Shown: positions 35,847 to 45,969, counted from the first letter of the stretch. The stretch is 64,000 nt of DNA from Armatimonadota bacterium (GCA_020850315.1 JADZEY010000087.1:1-64000), one strand, 5' to 3'. Numbers and translations: made by a program. The notes: generated by a model from the sequence alone, not told the origin.

Positions 35847-38800
35847 TCACCCAAGCTCAAGCTGGCTGCGAAGCCGTATCCGTTCGGCCTCGGCGCGGCG
35901 GCCGGATTGGATTAGGGATTGGCACAGCAACTCCCCAAGCTCCTCATCGTCCGGCAACCAATCGAACCCAATAGCCAGCACCTGCTCGGACCCGACAGGA
36001 TCCCCTTCGCGTAGTAACGTCTTTCCGACTTCCACAATCAAGGCTCGCATCCGTGTCTCCAAATCTTCCCGCAGGGCCTCAAAGTATTCCTCGTACAATC
36101 CGGGGAACGGAACTTCCCCAGCAAACATTGCAGCAGCGATTATCACCTGCTCGCGGGCGTGTCCGTAGGCCCGTTCACGAAGCAGTGACTCCACCAATTT
36201 CATCACTTCGTGAACCCGCACTACGTCCACTTGCACCCGCTGGAAATTCAGTCTGATCGTCTCGTCGTCCCGCAGGAAGGCATCGTCGCCAATCATTTTC
36301 CGCAAGCTGGCAATGGCCATGTTGACGGTTTTGCGGGCAAGCTCAAAATCTTTCCCTTCCTCGGCTGCGGCCATGCGGTAAAATTCTTGCTTTGTTAGCG
36401 GGCGGCGGGCGATGCGGTCGGCGGCAAGCAGCCCCAAGATTGTTTTCATCCGTCCGCCACGCACTGGTTGCCGTGGCTGGCCGGGGTGGGTGTACTCCAC
36501 CCGTCCAATCAGGGTTATCGCAATTTTTTCTTTGACAGTTGGCCCGGTCTGCTCTGCGGGGTGTTGGTTGCGGTGTTCGGCGGCCATTCCGTGGGCATCC
36601 TTCTGCCAGGTGGCGGCGGTGCGGTGGTCTATCAGATGGCCAAAACGCTGGAGCAAATGGAGTACTGCCGGGAACATCTTCCGCTCGGCCAGCCAGCCAA
36701 ACGCTGCCAACAGTGCCAGTTCGGCACTCCCCTCCAGTGGGGAATACTCTTGCCGCAGTGTGCCATCGTTGTTGGTGATAAGGGTCATCACCGCGCCAAC
36801 ATCCAGAATTTGCTCGATGCGAACGGGTGGCTTTGCAAGAAGGTTGTTGGCGATTGCTACGCCTGCGGCTGCATCCCCTTCGGCGCGGGCAGCAACCAGT
36901 GGGCGGATTGGCGAGTAGCGGAACCGTTCATCCTGAAGCAACTCCGCAAAACCAGTATCATGGCTTCCCACCAGCAGCATCACCGCTAATTGTGGGTAGT
37001 GATGTTGGAAGGTGAACTGCTCGGCAATCATTGCAGCAACATCCCCCGCCCCAACAAGCCATGCTACCCCGGCCGCAATGCTGTTGTTAATCAGCCGCTG
37101 CTGGGTTGCCGAAAGTTGATGGTGGAACTCGATCAGTTCCTTCACCCCAACTGCGGGGTCGCTTCCGGTAAGCCACAGCGCGCATTGGCGGATCATGGCT
37201 GATTCCCAAGCATACTCCAACACTTGTCGTTCCGTGGCGTGCCGGATAAAGTTATCGCACATCGGGATCAGCGTGCGAACCGCACCGATGGAGTAGTGAA
37301 GCCGAATCCCCATCATCGGTGTGGAAAGATTCAGCCCCGCACCAATTTCCTCCACCTGCCGCAGCATCGCGAACGCTTCTTCCAGTTCTTGGGTGGTTTC
37401 AAACATCAAAATGAACAAGGGGAGGATGTTGCGGCGCACGCCGTTGCGGTACGTGTCTGAAGTTGCCGGATTGGCCAGTGCCTGGTCAATCGTCTGCTTC
37501 AGTTGCCGCAGCCCTGCGTGGTTTCCGCTTCCCTGGCATACCATGCCTATCAAGTACGCATACCGAAGGTAGCTTTCGTGGCGTGCCAATTCTGGATGAT
37601 CGCTCAGAAGACGCTCGGCTACTTCTTTGGCGATTTGTTGTTCCGGTGGATAGCCCCGGTTGTTTTCCAGTGCCAACCGGAAATTGATTGCCAACAATCG
37701 CCAATGCAGCAGTTCGGTGGCCTCCAAACTCATGGCAATCTGCCAGTATTTCAGGATATACTCCTCCCACTCTGGGGCATCGTTGTCGCGGCGGAGCGAA
37801 CGGATCAGGCAGTTAAGGTAGATCAGCCAAGCTTGGGCATGGTCGGTTGGTTCCCAGCGAATCTGGCTTTGTTCTAACAATACCAGCATTGCCTTGCCAA
37901 CCGCAGGCGCAAGCCGCCAATCGGAGGTGTAGTCAAGTTCTAGATAGACCCACGAGAGCGATCCATGAAATGCCTGCAATGCCAGATTGCTGCTGGACTT
38001 CACCTGATGGCTGTTGGTGGCAAGCAGCTGGAATGGCAGGATGGAGTAGAGAGGGGTGTGCTGGGAACATAGCTCCATCAACCGCTCAATCGGCATCTGG
38101 GCATTGTCGGCAAGGTGGCGATGCAGCAGGGTGTGGGTGAACGCCAGCAGTGGTTTGCGGCTGGCGTTCTGGGTAAGATGCTTGGCAATCGTGTGAGAGG
38201 TTGCCAGCACCCCCTTAAAAATTAGTTGACCAATCAGCAGATCGGCGTTCTCAATCAGCCCATGTGCGGTTTCGTGCGCGAACACTTCTCCCAGAACCGC
38301 TAACTGTTCGGCGGCGTGGCGTTCGTCGGGGCTAAGATGTGCGGTCATTCCTTCCGAGAGCAGCCTCACGTTCCGCTCCAGTGTTCCGATGAAGCCCGAA
38401 CGGTCGAACTGCAACCAGACTTCCTCTCTCCCTGCTACTTGCTCCATCCGGACGGCACTGCGAAGCGCGGAACGGAGTGCCAGCGGGTTTCCCAGCGTGC
38501 GGTGGCGAAGCTGTGCGATAAGCTCTGGGTCATCGCTGCGGCTAAATAATCGTTGCCACATCTGCTCGGTTTCCTGGTGGCTTAGCCCGTGAAGCTCTAG
38601 TTCCAGGGTCAAGTATGGCTCGATAACGCCACGCACCGGAAGTTCCAGCGGGCGTGCCGACAGCAGAAGGGCAATCGGCTCATCGGCAATGGCACCGACC
38701 AACATGGCAAATTCCCGCACCGAGTCGCCGGCCAGCAGATGAACATCTTCCAGAGCCACCATCACACGGCGCAGCCGGGAAAGGCGTTGCAGCGAGGCAC

Positions 38801-39134
38801 TAACCGATGCAGCGGATCCTTCCGGCTCCTTTTTTAGCAATGCCCGCAATTCGGGCGATAGCCAGAGCGACCGTGCAAGCAGTGGAAAAACAGAAGTTGC
38901 CCCCCCAGGATGAAATTTTGCCCGCACCACTACCCCACCACCCTCTTCGATTGCTGGCAGCAGTTCATCGAACAGTCGTGACTTCCCCACGCCTGCTTCC
39001 CCAACCACCAGCGCAGCCCGCAGCGTTTGTACATCGCTGGCTCTGTTCCAAAAAGCCATAATCTGAGCCCGTTCCTGCTTGCGCCCGGTGAACGGAAGAA
39101 GGCCGTGGTTTGCAAAATCAAGTAGTGCCTGCAT
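35847..39134 (-). CDS. Giant ATPase transcriptional regulator with C-terminal winged helix and BTAD domain
   Basis: A 1095-residue protein. The N terminus is an AAA/NB-ARC-like ATPase: FTGRKQERAQ, Walker A GEAGVGKS (residues 45-52), Walker B VMVALEDVHLL (about 124-134). The middle 600 residues are helical and TPR-like. The last 230 residues start IAITLIGRVEYTHPGQPRQP and contain a winged helix (ILGLLAADRIARRPLTKQEF, then ARKTVNMAIASLRKMIGDDA) followed by a bacterial transcriptional activation domain (BTAD). Classic SARP/AfsR regulators carry this DNA-binding module at the N terminus, so here the order is reversed. ATG 39134 is chosen as the start of the ATPase domain; the 126 in-frame residues upstream look non-coding. 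It probably integrates a signal through ATP-dependent oligomerisation. Confidence 0.8.
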   Translation of the reverse strand: MQALLDFANHGLLPFTGRKQERAQIMAFWNRASDVQTLRAALVVGEAGVGKSRLFDELLPAIEEGGGVVVRAKFHPGGATSVFPLLARSLWLSPELRALLKKEPEGSAASVSASLQRLSRLRRVMVALEDVHLLAGDSVREFAMLVGAIADEPIALLLSARPLELPVRGVIEPYLTLELELHGLSHQETEQMWQRLFSRSDDPELIAQLRHRTLGNPLALRSALRSAVRMEQVAGREEVWLQFDRSGFIGTLERNVRLLSEGMTAHLSPDERHAAEQLAVLGEVFAHETAHGLIENADLLIGQLIFKGVLATSHTIAKHLTQNASRKPLLAFTHTLLHRHLADNAQMPIERLMELCSQHTPLYSILPFQLLATNSHQVKSSSNLALQAFHGSLSWVYLELDYTSDWRLAPAVGKAMLVLLEQSQIRWEPTDHAQAWLIYLNCLIRSLRRDNDAPEWEEYILKYWQIAMSLEATELLHWRLLAINFRLALENNRGYPPEQQIAKEVAERLLSDHPELARHESYLRYAYLIGMVCQGSGNHAGLRQLKQTIDQALANPATSDTYRNGVRRNILPLFILMFETTQELEEAFAMLRQVEEIGAGLNLSTPMMGIRLHYSIGAVRTLIPMCDNFIRHATERQVLEYAWESAMIRQCALWLTGSDPAVGVKELIEFHHQLSATQQRLINNSIAAGVAWLVGAGDVAAMIAEQFTFQHHYPQLAVMLLVGSHDTGFAELLQDERFRYSPIRPLVAARAEGDAAAGVAIANNLLAKPPVRIEQILDVGAVMTLITNNDGTLRQEYSPLEGSAELALLAAFGWLAERKMFPAVLHLLQRFGHLIDHRTAATWQKDAHGMAAEHRNQHPAEQTGPTVKEKIAITLIGRVEYTHPGQPRQPVRGGRMKTILGLLAADRIARRPLTKQEFYRMAAAEEGKDFELARKTVNMAIASLRKMIGDDAFLRDDETIRLNFQRVQVDVVRVHEVMKLVESLLRERAYGHAREQVIIAAAMFAGEVPFPGLYEEYFEALREDLETRMRALIVEVGKTLLREGDPVGSEQVLAIGFDWLPDDEELGELLCQSLIQSGRRAEAERIRLRSQLELG

Positions 39135-39144
39135 CTGGGGAGTG

Positions 39145-39165
39145 TCGAATGTTGAATGTCGAATG
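39145..39165 (+). repeat. Three tandem heptamers TCGAATG TTGAATG TCGAATG
   Basis: Three 7-base units lie 10 bases upstream of the regulator's ATG on the minus strand, in the same relation to a start codon as the arrays before 22789. Confidence 0.85.
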
Positions 39166-39206
39166 GAAGGAGCGGGAGAAACTGTTGCTGGCCGATTGCC
39201 CACACG

Positions 39207-39247
39207 CCGCAAACTGTAATCACCCCAACCGCAAACTGTAATCACCC
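39207..39247. promoter_or_regulatory. Pair of 19-base direct repeats at 22-base period (possible operator)
   Basis: CCGCAAACTGTAATCACCC occurs at 39207-39225 and again at 39229-39247 without mismatch. The start-to-start distance of 22 bases is two helical turns, placing both copies on one DNA face about 75-115 bases before the regulator's start. Confidence 0.6.
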
Positions 39248-39404
39248 ACCGATATCTTGAAATCAGAAGTTCAGAGCAAGGGTTTGCAAAGGGGGCAGCA
39301 CTTCGATTATCGCTGCTGGCGTATAAAATTAAAGGATGCGCCACAACCAGTTCACCAACTGCTTCTTGCAAAGAAAATCTGAAGAAAAAATAGCAGAAAG
39401 GAAA

Positions 39405-39435
39405 TCTTGGCACGATTTGTCGGAGTTCTTGGCAC
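39405..39435. promoter_or_regulatory. Pair of 9-base direct repeats at 22-base period (possible operator)
   Basis: TCTTGGCAC occurs at 39405-39413 and 39427-39435, again 22 bases apart. It lies about 150 bases before the zinc-ribbon gene. Confidence 0.45.
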
Positions 39436-39581
39436 AGCACGGATAGATTGATCACGGGTGAAATCCGCCGCAGCGAACAACCTCTCCATGGGGGGATCAA
39501 GCAGTGGAACATCCAAATCCCGAAGCATCATTCGCGGGTTGGCGTGCAGCCAGAACGCGCAACCGGGGGAGAGCAATCCAG

Positions 39582-39839
39582 ATGGCCAACGAATCCGATA
39601 GCGAACGCCCAATGAACCAACAATTCACCGCCGCGCGACCCGGCGAGCAGTACATCCTGACAGCACGCCGTTGCCACCAATGCGGCACGCTGGCCTTGCG
39701 GACTGAGAACTATTGCCCTTGCTGTGGCGGATCGCTACGGCCAAGCTGCCAACATTGTGGAGTGGTAATCCCCCATGCGATTGCCTTCTACTGCCCACAG
39801 TGCGGAGGCGATTTGAAGAAGCCAACGGATAGCGCGTAA
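39582..39839 (+). CDS. Small double zinc-ribbon protein
   Basis: An 85-residue protein with two CxxC-type ribbons: CHQCG with CPCCGG, and CQHCG with CPQCGG. Each pair would bind one zinc. Such proteins act as adaptor or nucleic-acid-binding modules; the exact role is unknown. ATG 39582 has GGGGGAGAG 8 bases upstream, which supports it over the earlier ATG 39504 or the later ATG 39612. The gene lies directly before the giant repeat protein and is divergent from the BTAD regulator. Confidence 0.75.
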   Translation: MANESDSERPMNQQFTAARPGEQYILTARRCHQCGTLALRTENYCPCCGGSLRPSCQHCGVVIPHAIAFYCPQCGGDLKKPTDSA

Positions 39840-39928
39840 ATCATCCAACAACGGTTATACAGCCACAGGCAACAAGAAGACCAGGCTACAAGAACATAGA
39901 AACCTTGATCAACTAACTACCAACCACC

Positions 39929-42900
39929 ATGAAACGTTCGCGCATTGCTTATGCCGCCACGCTTGCCGCCGCACTGTTTGCCGCACAGCAGGGGGTGGCT
40001 CAGATTCCCGGGCAGATGACCTATCAGGGGTTGCTCACCAACAGCAACGGCACCCCCTTCCCCGATGGCCCGGTGACGATGACTTTTAATATCTACGAAG
40101 GAGCAACCCCTATCTGGTCCGAAACGCAAAGCGTGCAGATCAGCAAGGGATTGTTCAACGTGACGCTGGGGCAAGGCACCTCGCTCAGCTCACTGAAATT
40201 CGATAAACCGTACCAGCTTGGCGTAACCATTGGCGGAACTGAGCTAACCCGCACGCCGCTGGTTTCGGCACCGTACGCACTAAGCGCCGCCAGCGCGCTG
40301 ACCGTTCCGAACGGTGCAATCACCACCGACAAATTGGCAAACGGCGCGGTGACGCTGGATAAACTTTCGCCAACGCTGCTGCAAAGTTTGGGAAGCACTG
40401 TTATCAATCAAATCCCCGATGGCTCAATCAACCCAAGCAAGCTAAGCACCGAAGGGAGCAGCAACGGGCAGGTGTTGGTAGTCAATAATGGCACACCACA
40501 GTGGCAAACGCTGAACAGCACAGGCGGGGGTGATATCACAGGGGTGATTGCTGGCGACGGGCTTGGCGGCGGCGGAACCAACGGCGATGTGACGTTGTTC
40601 ATCCGCCCGAACGGCATCCAAACGCCGATGATCCAGGCCAACGCCATCACCCCAGAAAAACTGGTGAACTCCGGCGTGCTGGCCGGAAACTACGGCGGCA
40701 ACACGAAGGTGGCCAAAATTACCGTTGACGCAAAAGGACGGGTAACAAACGCCCAAGAAGTTGACATTGCCGGGGCACAACCAGCCGGCCCGGCTGGCGG
40801 CGATCTGACAGATTTCTACCCGACCCCAAAGGTAGCGGGGCTGCGGGGTGTTCCCGTTTCGGCAACTGCGCCAGCCAATGGTGAGGTGCTTCGGTACAAC
40901 AGCACAACCGGACGTTGGGAGCCATCCACCGATGGCTCCAGCTTGGTGAATATCAACTCATCCAACCTTGTCGGCCCGGTCTCGCCAACCAATCTACCAA
41001 ACGCTTCCGGCGATGTGACCGGCCCACTCAGCAATCTAACAACGGCACGCATCCGCGGGACAGCCGTTTCGCTAACCGCGCCAACGACCACCGGCCAGAT
41101 GCTCCGCTACAACAACACGGCTGGACAGTGGGAGCCATCCACCGACGGTTCGGCCTTGACCAATCTGAATGCTGGACATCTGACAGGGAACTTGCCAGCG
41201 TTGAACGGTGCAAGCATCACCAACATCAACGCCACGAATATCACTACCGGAACCGTTCCGCCAGCCAACTTGCCGAACGCCGCTGGTGATGTGACCGGCC
41301 CGATCAGCAATTTGACAACGGCGCGGATTCGCGGAACGAACGTCTCCCCAACCGCGCCAACGACCACGGGGCAGATGCTCCGCTACAACAACACGGCTGG
41401 CCAGTGGGAACCATCCACCGACGGCTCGGCCTTGACCAATCTGAATGCTGGAAATCTGACAGGGAACTTGCCAGCAATCAACGGCGGAAACATTACGAAC
41501 ATCAACGCTACGAACATCACCACCGGAACCGTTCCGCCAGCCAACTTGCCGAACGCCGCTGGTGATGTGACCGGACCAATCAGCAACCTGACCACCGCAC
41601 GGATTCGCGGAACGAACGTAGCAGCAACCACGCCAACCAACGGCCAAGTCCTGAAGTTCGACGGAACCAACTGGGCACCCGCTGCCGATAACGCCGGACT
41701 CGGAACCGTCACCTCCGTTGGCCTTGCGATGCCTTCGATCTTCAACGTCAGCGGCAGCCCCGTCACCACCAACGGCACACTGGCCGCAACGCTTGCCAGC
41801 CAAACACAGAACACCGTGTTTGCCGCACCAGATGGCACAAACGGAACACCAAGTTTCCGCAACCTTGCGGCTGCTGATCTTCCCGATGCCGATGGAGATG
41901 TGACCGGAAGCTACGATGATTTGGAGTTGGAAGCCACTGGCGTAACCGCCGGAACCTACGGCAGCGCAACACAGGTCCCAACGTTTACTGTGGACGGCAA
42001 AGGCCGCTTGACCGCAGCCGGCAGCGCGACCATCACGGGCGTGACACCAGGCGGCGCAGCGGGTGGCGATCTCACCGGAAACTATCCAAGCCCGGCAGTT
42101 GCCCCGAACGCTATCACCAGCGCAAAAATTTTGGATGGAGCCGTGGGCAATGGCGACATCGCCGACGATGCCGTTACTGCCAGCAAAATTGCCGCAAACG
42201 CAGTGAGCTCTAGCGAGATTGCTACCGATGCTGTTGGAGCGAGCGAGATTGCAACAGGCGCAGTCACTACCACCGAGATTCTGGATGGTACAATTTTGGC
42301 GATTGATATGGCCCCAGGGGTAATCCCAACAACGCTTCCGCCAAGCGGTGCAGCGGGTGGCGATCTCACCGGAAGCTACCCGAACCCAACCGTGGCCAAA
42401 CTTCGCGGAACCAACGTCTCCACAACCGCGCCAACCGCTACTGGGCAGATCCTTCGATACAACAACACGCTGACCCAATGGGAGCCCTCCACCGATGGCT
42501 CATCGCTGACCAATCTGAACGCAGCGAACATCAGCGGAACCATTAATGCTGCCAATCTGCCGAACGCCGCTGGCGATGTCACCGGACCAATCAGCAACCT
42601 GACCACCGCGCGGATTCGCGGGACAAACGTAGCAGCAACCACGCCAGCCAACGGCCAAGTGCTGAAGTTCGACGGAACCAATTGGGCACCCGCTGCCGAT
42701 AACGCCGGACTCGGAACCGTCACCTCCGTTGGTCTTGCGATGCCTTCGATCTTCAACGTCAGCGGCAGCCCTGTTACCACCAACGGCACACTGACCGCAG
42801 GGCTTGCCAGCCAGACGCAGAACACCGTGTTTGCCGCACCAAACGGCGCAAACGGAACACCAAGTTTCCGAAGCCTTGTTGCTGGCGATCTTCCCGATGC

Positions 42901-45900
42901 CGATGGAGATGTGACCGGAGCCTACGATGATTTGGAGTTGGAAGCCACTGGCGTAACCCCCGGAACCTACGGCACAGCAACGCAAGTCCCAACGTTCACC
43001 GTGGACAGCAAAGGCCGCTTGACCGCAGCCGGAAGCGCGACCATCACGGGCGTGACACCAGGCGGCGCAGCTGGCGGAGATTTGGGTGGGACCTACCCGA
43101 ACCCATCGGTGACGAAGCTGCGCGGAACGAACGTGGCCGCAACCGCACCAGCCAACGGGCAAGTCCTGAAGTTCGACGGAACCAACTGGGCACCCGCTGC
43201 CGATAATGCTGGAACCGGAACCGTGACCTCGGTTGGACTTGCGATGCCTTCGATCTTCAACGTCAGCGGCAGCCCTGTTACCACCAACGGAACACTTTCT
43301 ACAACACTTGCCAGCCAAGCAGCGAACCTCTTCTTTGCATCGCCAAACGGCGCAACCGGCACACCAACCTTCCGTGGCATAATGGCCGATGACCTTCCCG
43401 ATGCCGATGGAGATGTGACCGGAGCCTACGATGATTTGGAGTTGGAAGCCACTGGCGTAACCGCCGGAACCTACGGCAGCGCAACGCAAGTCCCAACGTT
43501 CACCGTGGACGGCAAAGGCCGCTTGACCGCAGCCGGCAGCGCGACCATCACCGGCGTGACACCAGGCGGCGCGGCGGGTGGCGATTTGGGTGGAACCTAC
43601 CCGAACCCATCGGTGACGAAATTGCAAGGGACAGGCGTAGCAGCAACCACACCAGCCAACGGGCAAGTGCTGAAATTTGACGGAACCAATTGGGCACCAG
43701 CAACCGACAACGCCGGAGCTGGGACGGTGACCTCGGTTGGTCTATCAATGCCTTCGATATTCACGGTAAGCGGAAGCCCAGTCACCAGCAGTGGGACACT
43801 TTCAACAACGCTTGCCAGCCAAGGGGCGAACCTGTTTTTAGCATCACCGGATGGATCAACAGGCACACCAAGTTTCCGTGGGATCAGTTCGAATGATCTT
43901 CCCGATGCTGATGGTGATGTCAGCGGACCATATGATGATTTGGAGTTGGCGGCGACGGGAGTGAGCGCAGGTAGCTACGGGAGCGCGACGCAAGTGGCAA
44001 CGTTCACCGTGGACGACAAAGGGCGGTTGACAGCGGCGGGGAACGTGGCGATCAGCGGAGTTGCGCCGGGCGGCGCAGCGGGCGGGGATTTGGAGGGGAC
44101 ATACCCGGATCCCACCGTGAAAGCCAACGCGATCACCAGCGGAAAAATTGCCGATGGAGCGGTGGGCAATGGCGACTTGGCCGACGATGCCGTCACTGCC
44201 AGCAAGATTGCGGCAAACGCGGTGAACTCTAGCGAGATAGCCAGCGATGCGGTAGGGGCAAGTGAGATCGCAACAGGTGGAGTGACCACCACCGAGATTT
44301 TGGACGGGACAATTTTGGCCATTGACATGGCAGCGGGGGTGATCCCCACAACACTACCACCAAGCGGGGCAGCGGGTGGCGATTTGGGTGGAACATACCC
44401 GAACCCATCGGTGATGAAAATCCGTGGGACAAGCGTTTCCAACGCCACGCCAAGCACCGGCCAAGCATTGGTGTTCGACGGAACCAACTGGACACCCAGT
44501 AGTTCGGTTAGCCCGGGCGGCACAGCAGGCGGCGATTTGGGTGGAACATACCCGAACCCATCGGTGATGAAAATCCGTGGGACGAGCGTTTCCAACGCAC
44601 TCCCAAGCACCGGCCAAGTGTTGAGGTTCGATGGCGCCAACTGGGCACCAAGCAGTTCAATTACCCCAGGCGGCGCAGCGGGTGGCGATTTGAGTGGGAC
44701 GTATCCAAACCCAACCGTTGACAAGCTACAAGGGGTGAACGTTTCCAACGCTGGGCCAAGCACTGGTCAAGTGTTGAGATTCGACGGCGCCAGCTGGGCA
44801 CCAAGCAGTTCAATTACCCCGGGCGGCGCAGCGGGTGGCGATTTAGGTGGGACATATCCGAACCCATCGGTGACGAAGATTCGTGGGGTGAACGTGGCCA
44901 ACGTTGGACCCAGCACTGGCCAAGCATTGGTGTTTGACGGAGCCAATTGGACACCAAGCAATGCTGTTCCGGGCGGCACAGCAGGTGGAGATTTAGGTGG
45001 GACATATCCGAACCCGTCGGTGACGAAACTTCGTGGGGTGAACGTTGCCAACGTTGGACCCAGCACTGGTCAAGTGCTGAAATTTGACGGAGCCAACTGG
45101 ACACCGAGCGCCGATAACGGCCTCATCCTTCCGTTCAGCGGATCGGCAAGTTCGTCGCCAGCGGCGGTGTTCGATGTGACCAACAGCAATGGCAGTGGCC
45201 CCGGCATTCGTGTCCGCTCGCAGAACACTTCATCAAGCGTGACCAGCGGCGTTGCATTGGATGCCGAAAGCGGAACAGCCAGCACACTGCGCGCACGCAA
45301 CAACGGCAGCGGAGCAACCATTGATGCCAGCAACAGCGGAACCGGGAACGTGATTCTTGCAGCCGCCAGCGCCAATGCTGCAACCGGGAACGTGGTGCAG
45401 ATTGACAAATCGGGAACCTCCGCATCCACCGCTGGCGTTGGATTGCAGGTGAACATGAACGGCCGCGCCACCGGAACCGGTATTGATGTCAGCATACCGA
45501 ACGACCTGAACGTGACGAACAAAGGAATTGGGGTGAACGTCAACACGGCCGACGTTACCACCACCAACGAAACCATGAAGCTGAACCACGATGGAACCGG
45601 AACCACAGCACCGGCATTGACCATCACCCGTGGCACAGCAGCATATTCGCTGAAGACCTACAGCTCAAGCACAGCAATCACGCTTGATCCAGCGTACACC
45701 GTGCATGAGATCACGCCGCTCGACACACTATCGGTGACGCTGCCAACACCAGCCGATCTGGCAGTGGGAAGCCTGTTGATTGTGGTGAATGCCTACAACG
45801 ACACAGCGTTCCGCACCATCACCATCAGCGGCACAAGCGTGAACAAGACCGTCAGCATTGCCAAGAACCAGACAGCAATGTTTGTGCGTGGCAACAGCGG

Positions 45901-45928
45901 CAAGTGGCACGTGATGAGCTTGGAGTAA
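39929..45928 (+). CDS. Giant secreted repeat protein, tail-fibre/adhesin-like
   Basis: A 1999-residue protein. A signal peptide (MKRSRIAYAATLAAALFAAQ, then GVAQ) leads into a beta domain (TYQGLLTNSNGTPFPDGPVT) common at the start of such surface proteins. The body is built of three module types: about eleven copies of GGDLxGxYPxPxVxKLRG followed by GQxLxFDGxxWxPS; four copies of a 110-residue unit starting GTVTSVGLAMPSIFNVSGSP (DNA at about 41700, 42713, 43216 and 43720); and two copies of an 80-residue unit starting AITSAKILDGAVGNGD (about 42110 and 44125). Copies are nearly identical in DNA. The C-terminal 250 residues form a different beta domain ending in KWHVMSLE. No T9SS sorting domain is visible, so the export route past the periplasm is unclear. 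Confidence 0.85.
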   Translation: MKRSRIAYAATLAAALFAAQQGVAQIPGQMTYQGLLTNSNGTPFPDGPVTMTFNIYEGATPIWSETQSVQISKGLFNVTLGQGTSLSSLKFDKPYQLGVTIGGTELTRTPLVSAPYALSAASALTVPNGAITTDKLANGAVTLDKLSPTLLQSLGSTVINQIPDGSINPSKLSTEGSSNGQVLVVNNGTPQWQTLNSTGGGDITGVIAGDGLGGGGTNGDVTLFIRPNGIQTPMIQANAITPEKLVNSGVLAGNYGGNTKVAKITVDAKGRVTNAQEVDIAGAQPAGPAGGDLTDFYPTPKVAGLRGVPVSATAPANGEVLRYNSTTGRWEPSTDGSSLVNINSSNLVGPVSPTNLPNASGDVTGPLSNLTTARIRGTAVSLTAPTTTGQMLRYNNTAGQWEPSTDGSALTNLNAGHLTGNLPALNGASITNINATNITTGTVPPANLPNAAGDVTGPISNLTTARIRGTNVSPTAPTTTGQMLRYNNTAGQWEPSTDGSALTNLNAGNLTGNLPAINGGNITNINATNITTGTVPPANLPNAAGDVTGPISNLTTARIRGTNVAATTPTNGQVLKFDGTNWAPAADNAGLGTVTSVGLAMPSIFNVSGSPVTTNGTLAATLASQTQNTVFAAPDGTNGTPSFRNLAAADLPDADGDVTGSYDDLELEATGVTAGTYGSATQVPTFTVDGKGRLTAAGSATITGVTPGGAAGGDLTGNYPSPAVAPNAITSAKILDGAVGNGDIADDAVTASKIAANAVSSSEIATDAVGASEIATGAVTTTEILDGTILAIDMAPGVIPTTLPPSGAAGGDLTGSYPNPTVAKLRGTNVSTTAPTATGQILRYNNTLTQWEPSTDGSSLTNLNAANISGTINAANLPNAAGDVTGPISNLTTARIRGTNVAATTPANGQVLKFDGTNWAPAADNAGLGTVTSVGLAMPSIFNVSGSPVTTNGTLTAGLASQTQNTVFAAPNGANGTPSFRSLVAGDLPDADGDVTGAYDDLELEATGVTPGTYGTATQVPTFTVDSKGRLTAAGSATITGVTPGGAAGGDLGGTYPNPSVTKLRGTNVAATAPANGQVLKFDGTNWAPAADNAGTGTVTSVGLAMPSIFNVSGSPVTTNGTLSTTLASQAANLFFASPNGATGTPTFRGIMADDLPDADGDVTGAYDDLELEATGVTAGTYGSATQVPTFTVDGKGRLTAAGSATITGVTPGGAAGGDLGGTYPNPSVTKLQGTGVAATTPANGQVLKFDGTNWAPATDNAGAGTVTSVGLSMPSIFTVSGSPVTSSGTLSTTLASQGANLFLASPDGSTGTPSFRGISSNDLPDADGDVSGPYDDLELAATGVSAGSYGSATQVATFTVDDKGRLTAAGNVAISGVAPGGAAGGDLEGTYPDPTVKANAITSGKIADGAVGNGDLADDAVTASKIAANAVNSSEIASDAVGASEIATGGVTTTEILDGTILAIDMAAGVIPTTLPPSGAAGGDLGGTYPNPSVMKIRGTSVSNATPSTGQALVFDGTNWTPSSSVSPGGTAGGDLGGTYPNPSVMKIRGTSVSNALPSTGQVLRFDGANWAPSSSITPGGAAGGDLSGTYPNPTVDKLQGVNVSNAGPSTGQVLRFDGASWAPSSSITPGGAAGGDLGGTYPNPSVTKIRGVNVANVGPSTGQALVFDGANWTPSNAVPGGTAGGDLGGTYPNPSVTKLRGVNVANVGPSTGQVLKFDGANWTPSADNGLILPFSGSASSSPAAVFDVTNSNGSGPGIRVRSQNTSSSVTSGVALDAESGTASTLRARNNGSGATIDASNSGTGNVILAAASANAATGNVVQIDKSGTSASTAGVGLQVNMNGRATGTGIDVSIPNDLNVTNKGIGVNVNTADVTTTNETMKLNHDGTGTTAPALTITRGTAAYSLKTYSSSTAITLDPAYTVHEITPLDTLSVTLPTPADLAVGSLLIVVNAYNDTAFRTITISGTSVNKTVSIAKNQTAMFVRGNSGKWHVMSLE

Positions 45929-45969
45929 CAGGGGCATTCGGCAGCAAATCGCACCGATCACACAACAGC

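Larger units (their letters stand above)
39135..39581. other. Divergent regulatory region between the BTAD regulator and zinc-ribbon genes
   Basis: This 447-base region carries three heptamers (T(C/T)GAATG) at 39145-39165, a pair of 19-base direct repeats at 22-base period (39207-39247) and a pair of 9-base direct repeats, also at 22-base period (39405-39435). No gene is credible here. Confidence 0.7.

Noticed and set aside
41072-43666. Long minus-strand open frames of 388-468 codons under the giant repeat gene
   Set aside because: They mirror the repeated DNA and give Cys/Gly/Trp-rich nonsense; the plus frame has a signal peptide and coherent modules.
41700-44350. Regular DNA repeats that could suggest a CRISPR array
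   Set aside because: The repeats are 200-500 bases long, translate in frame into protein modules and lack unique spacers of constant length.
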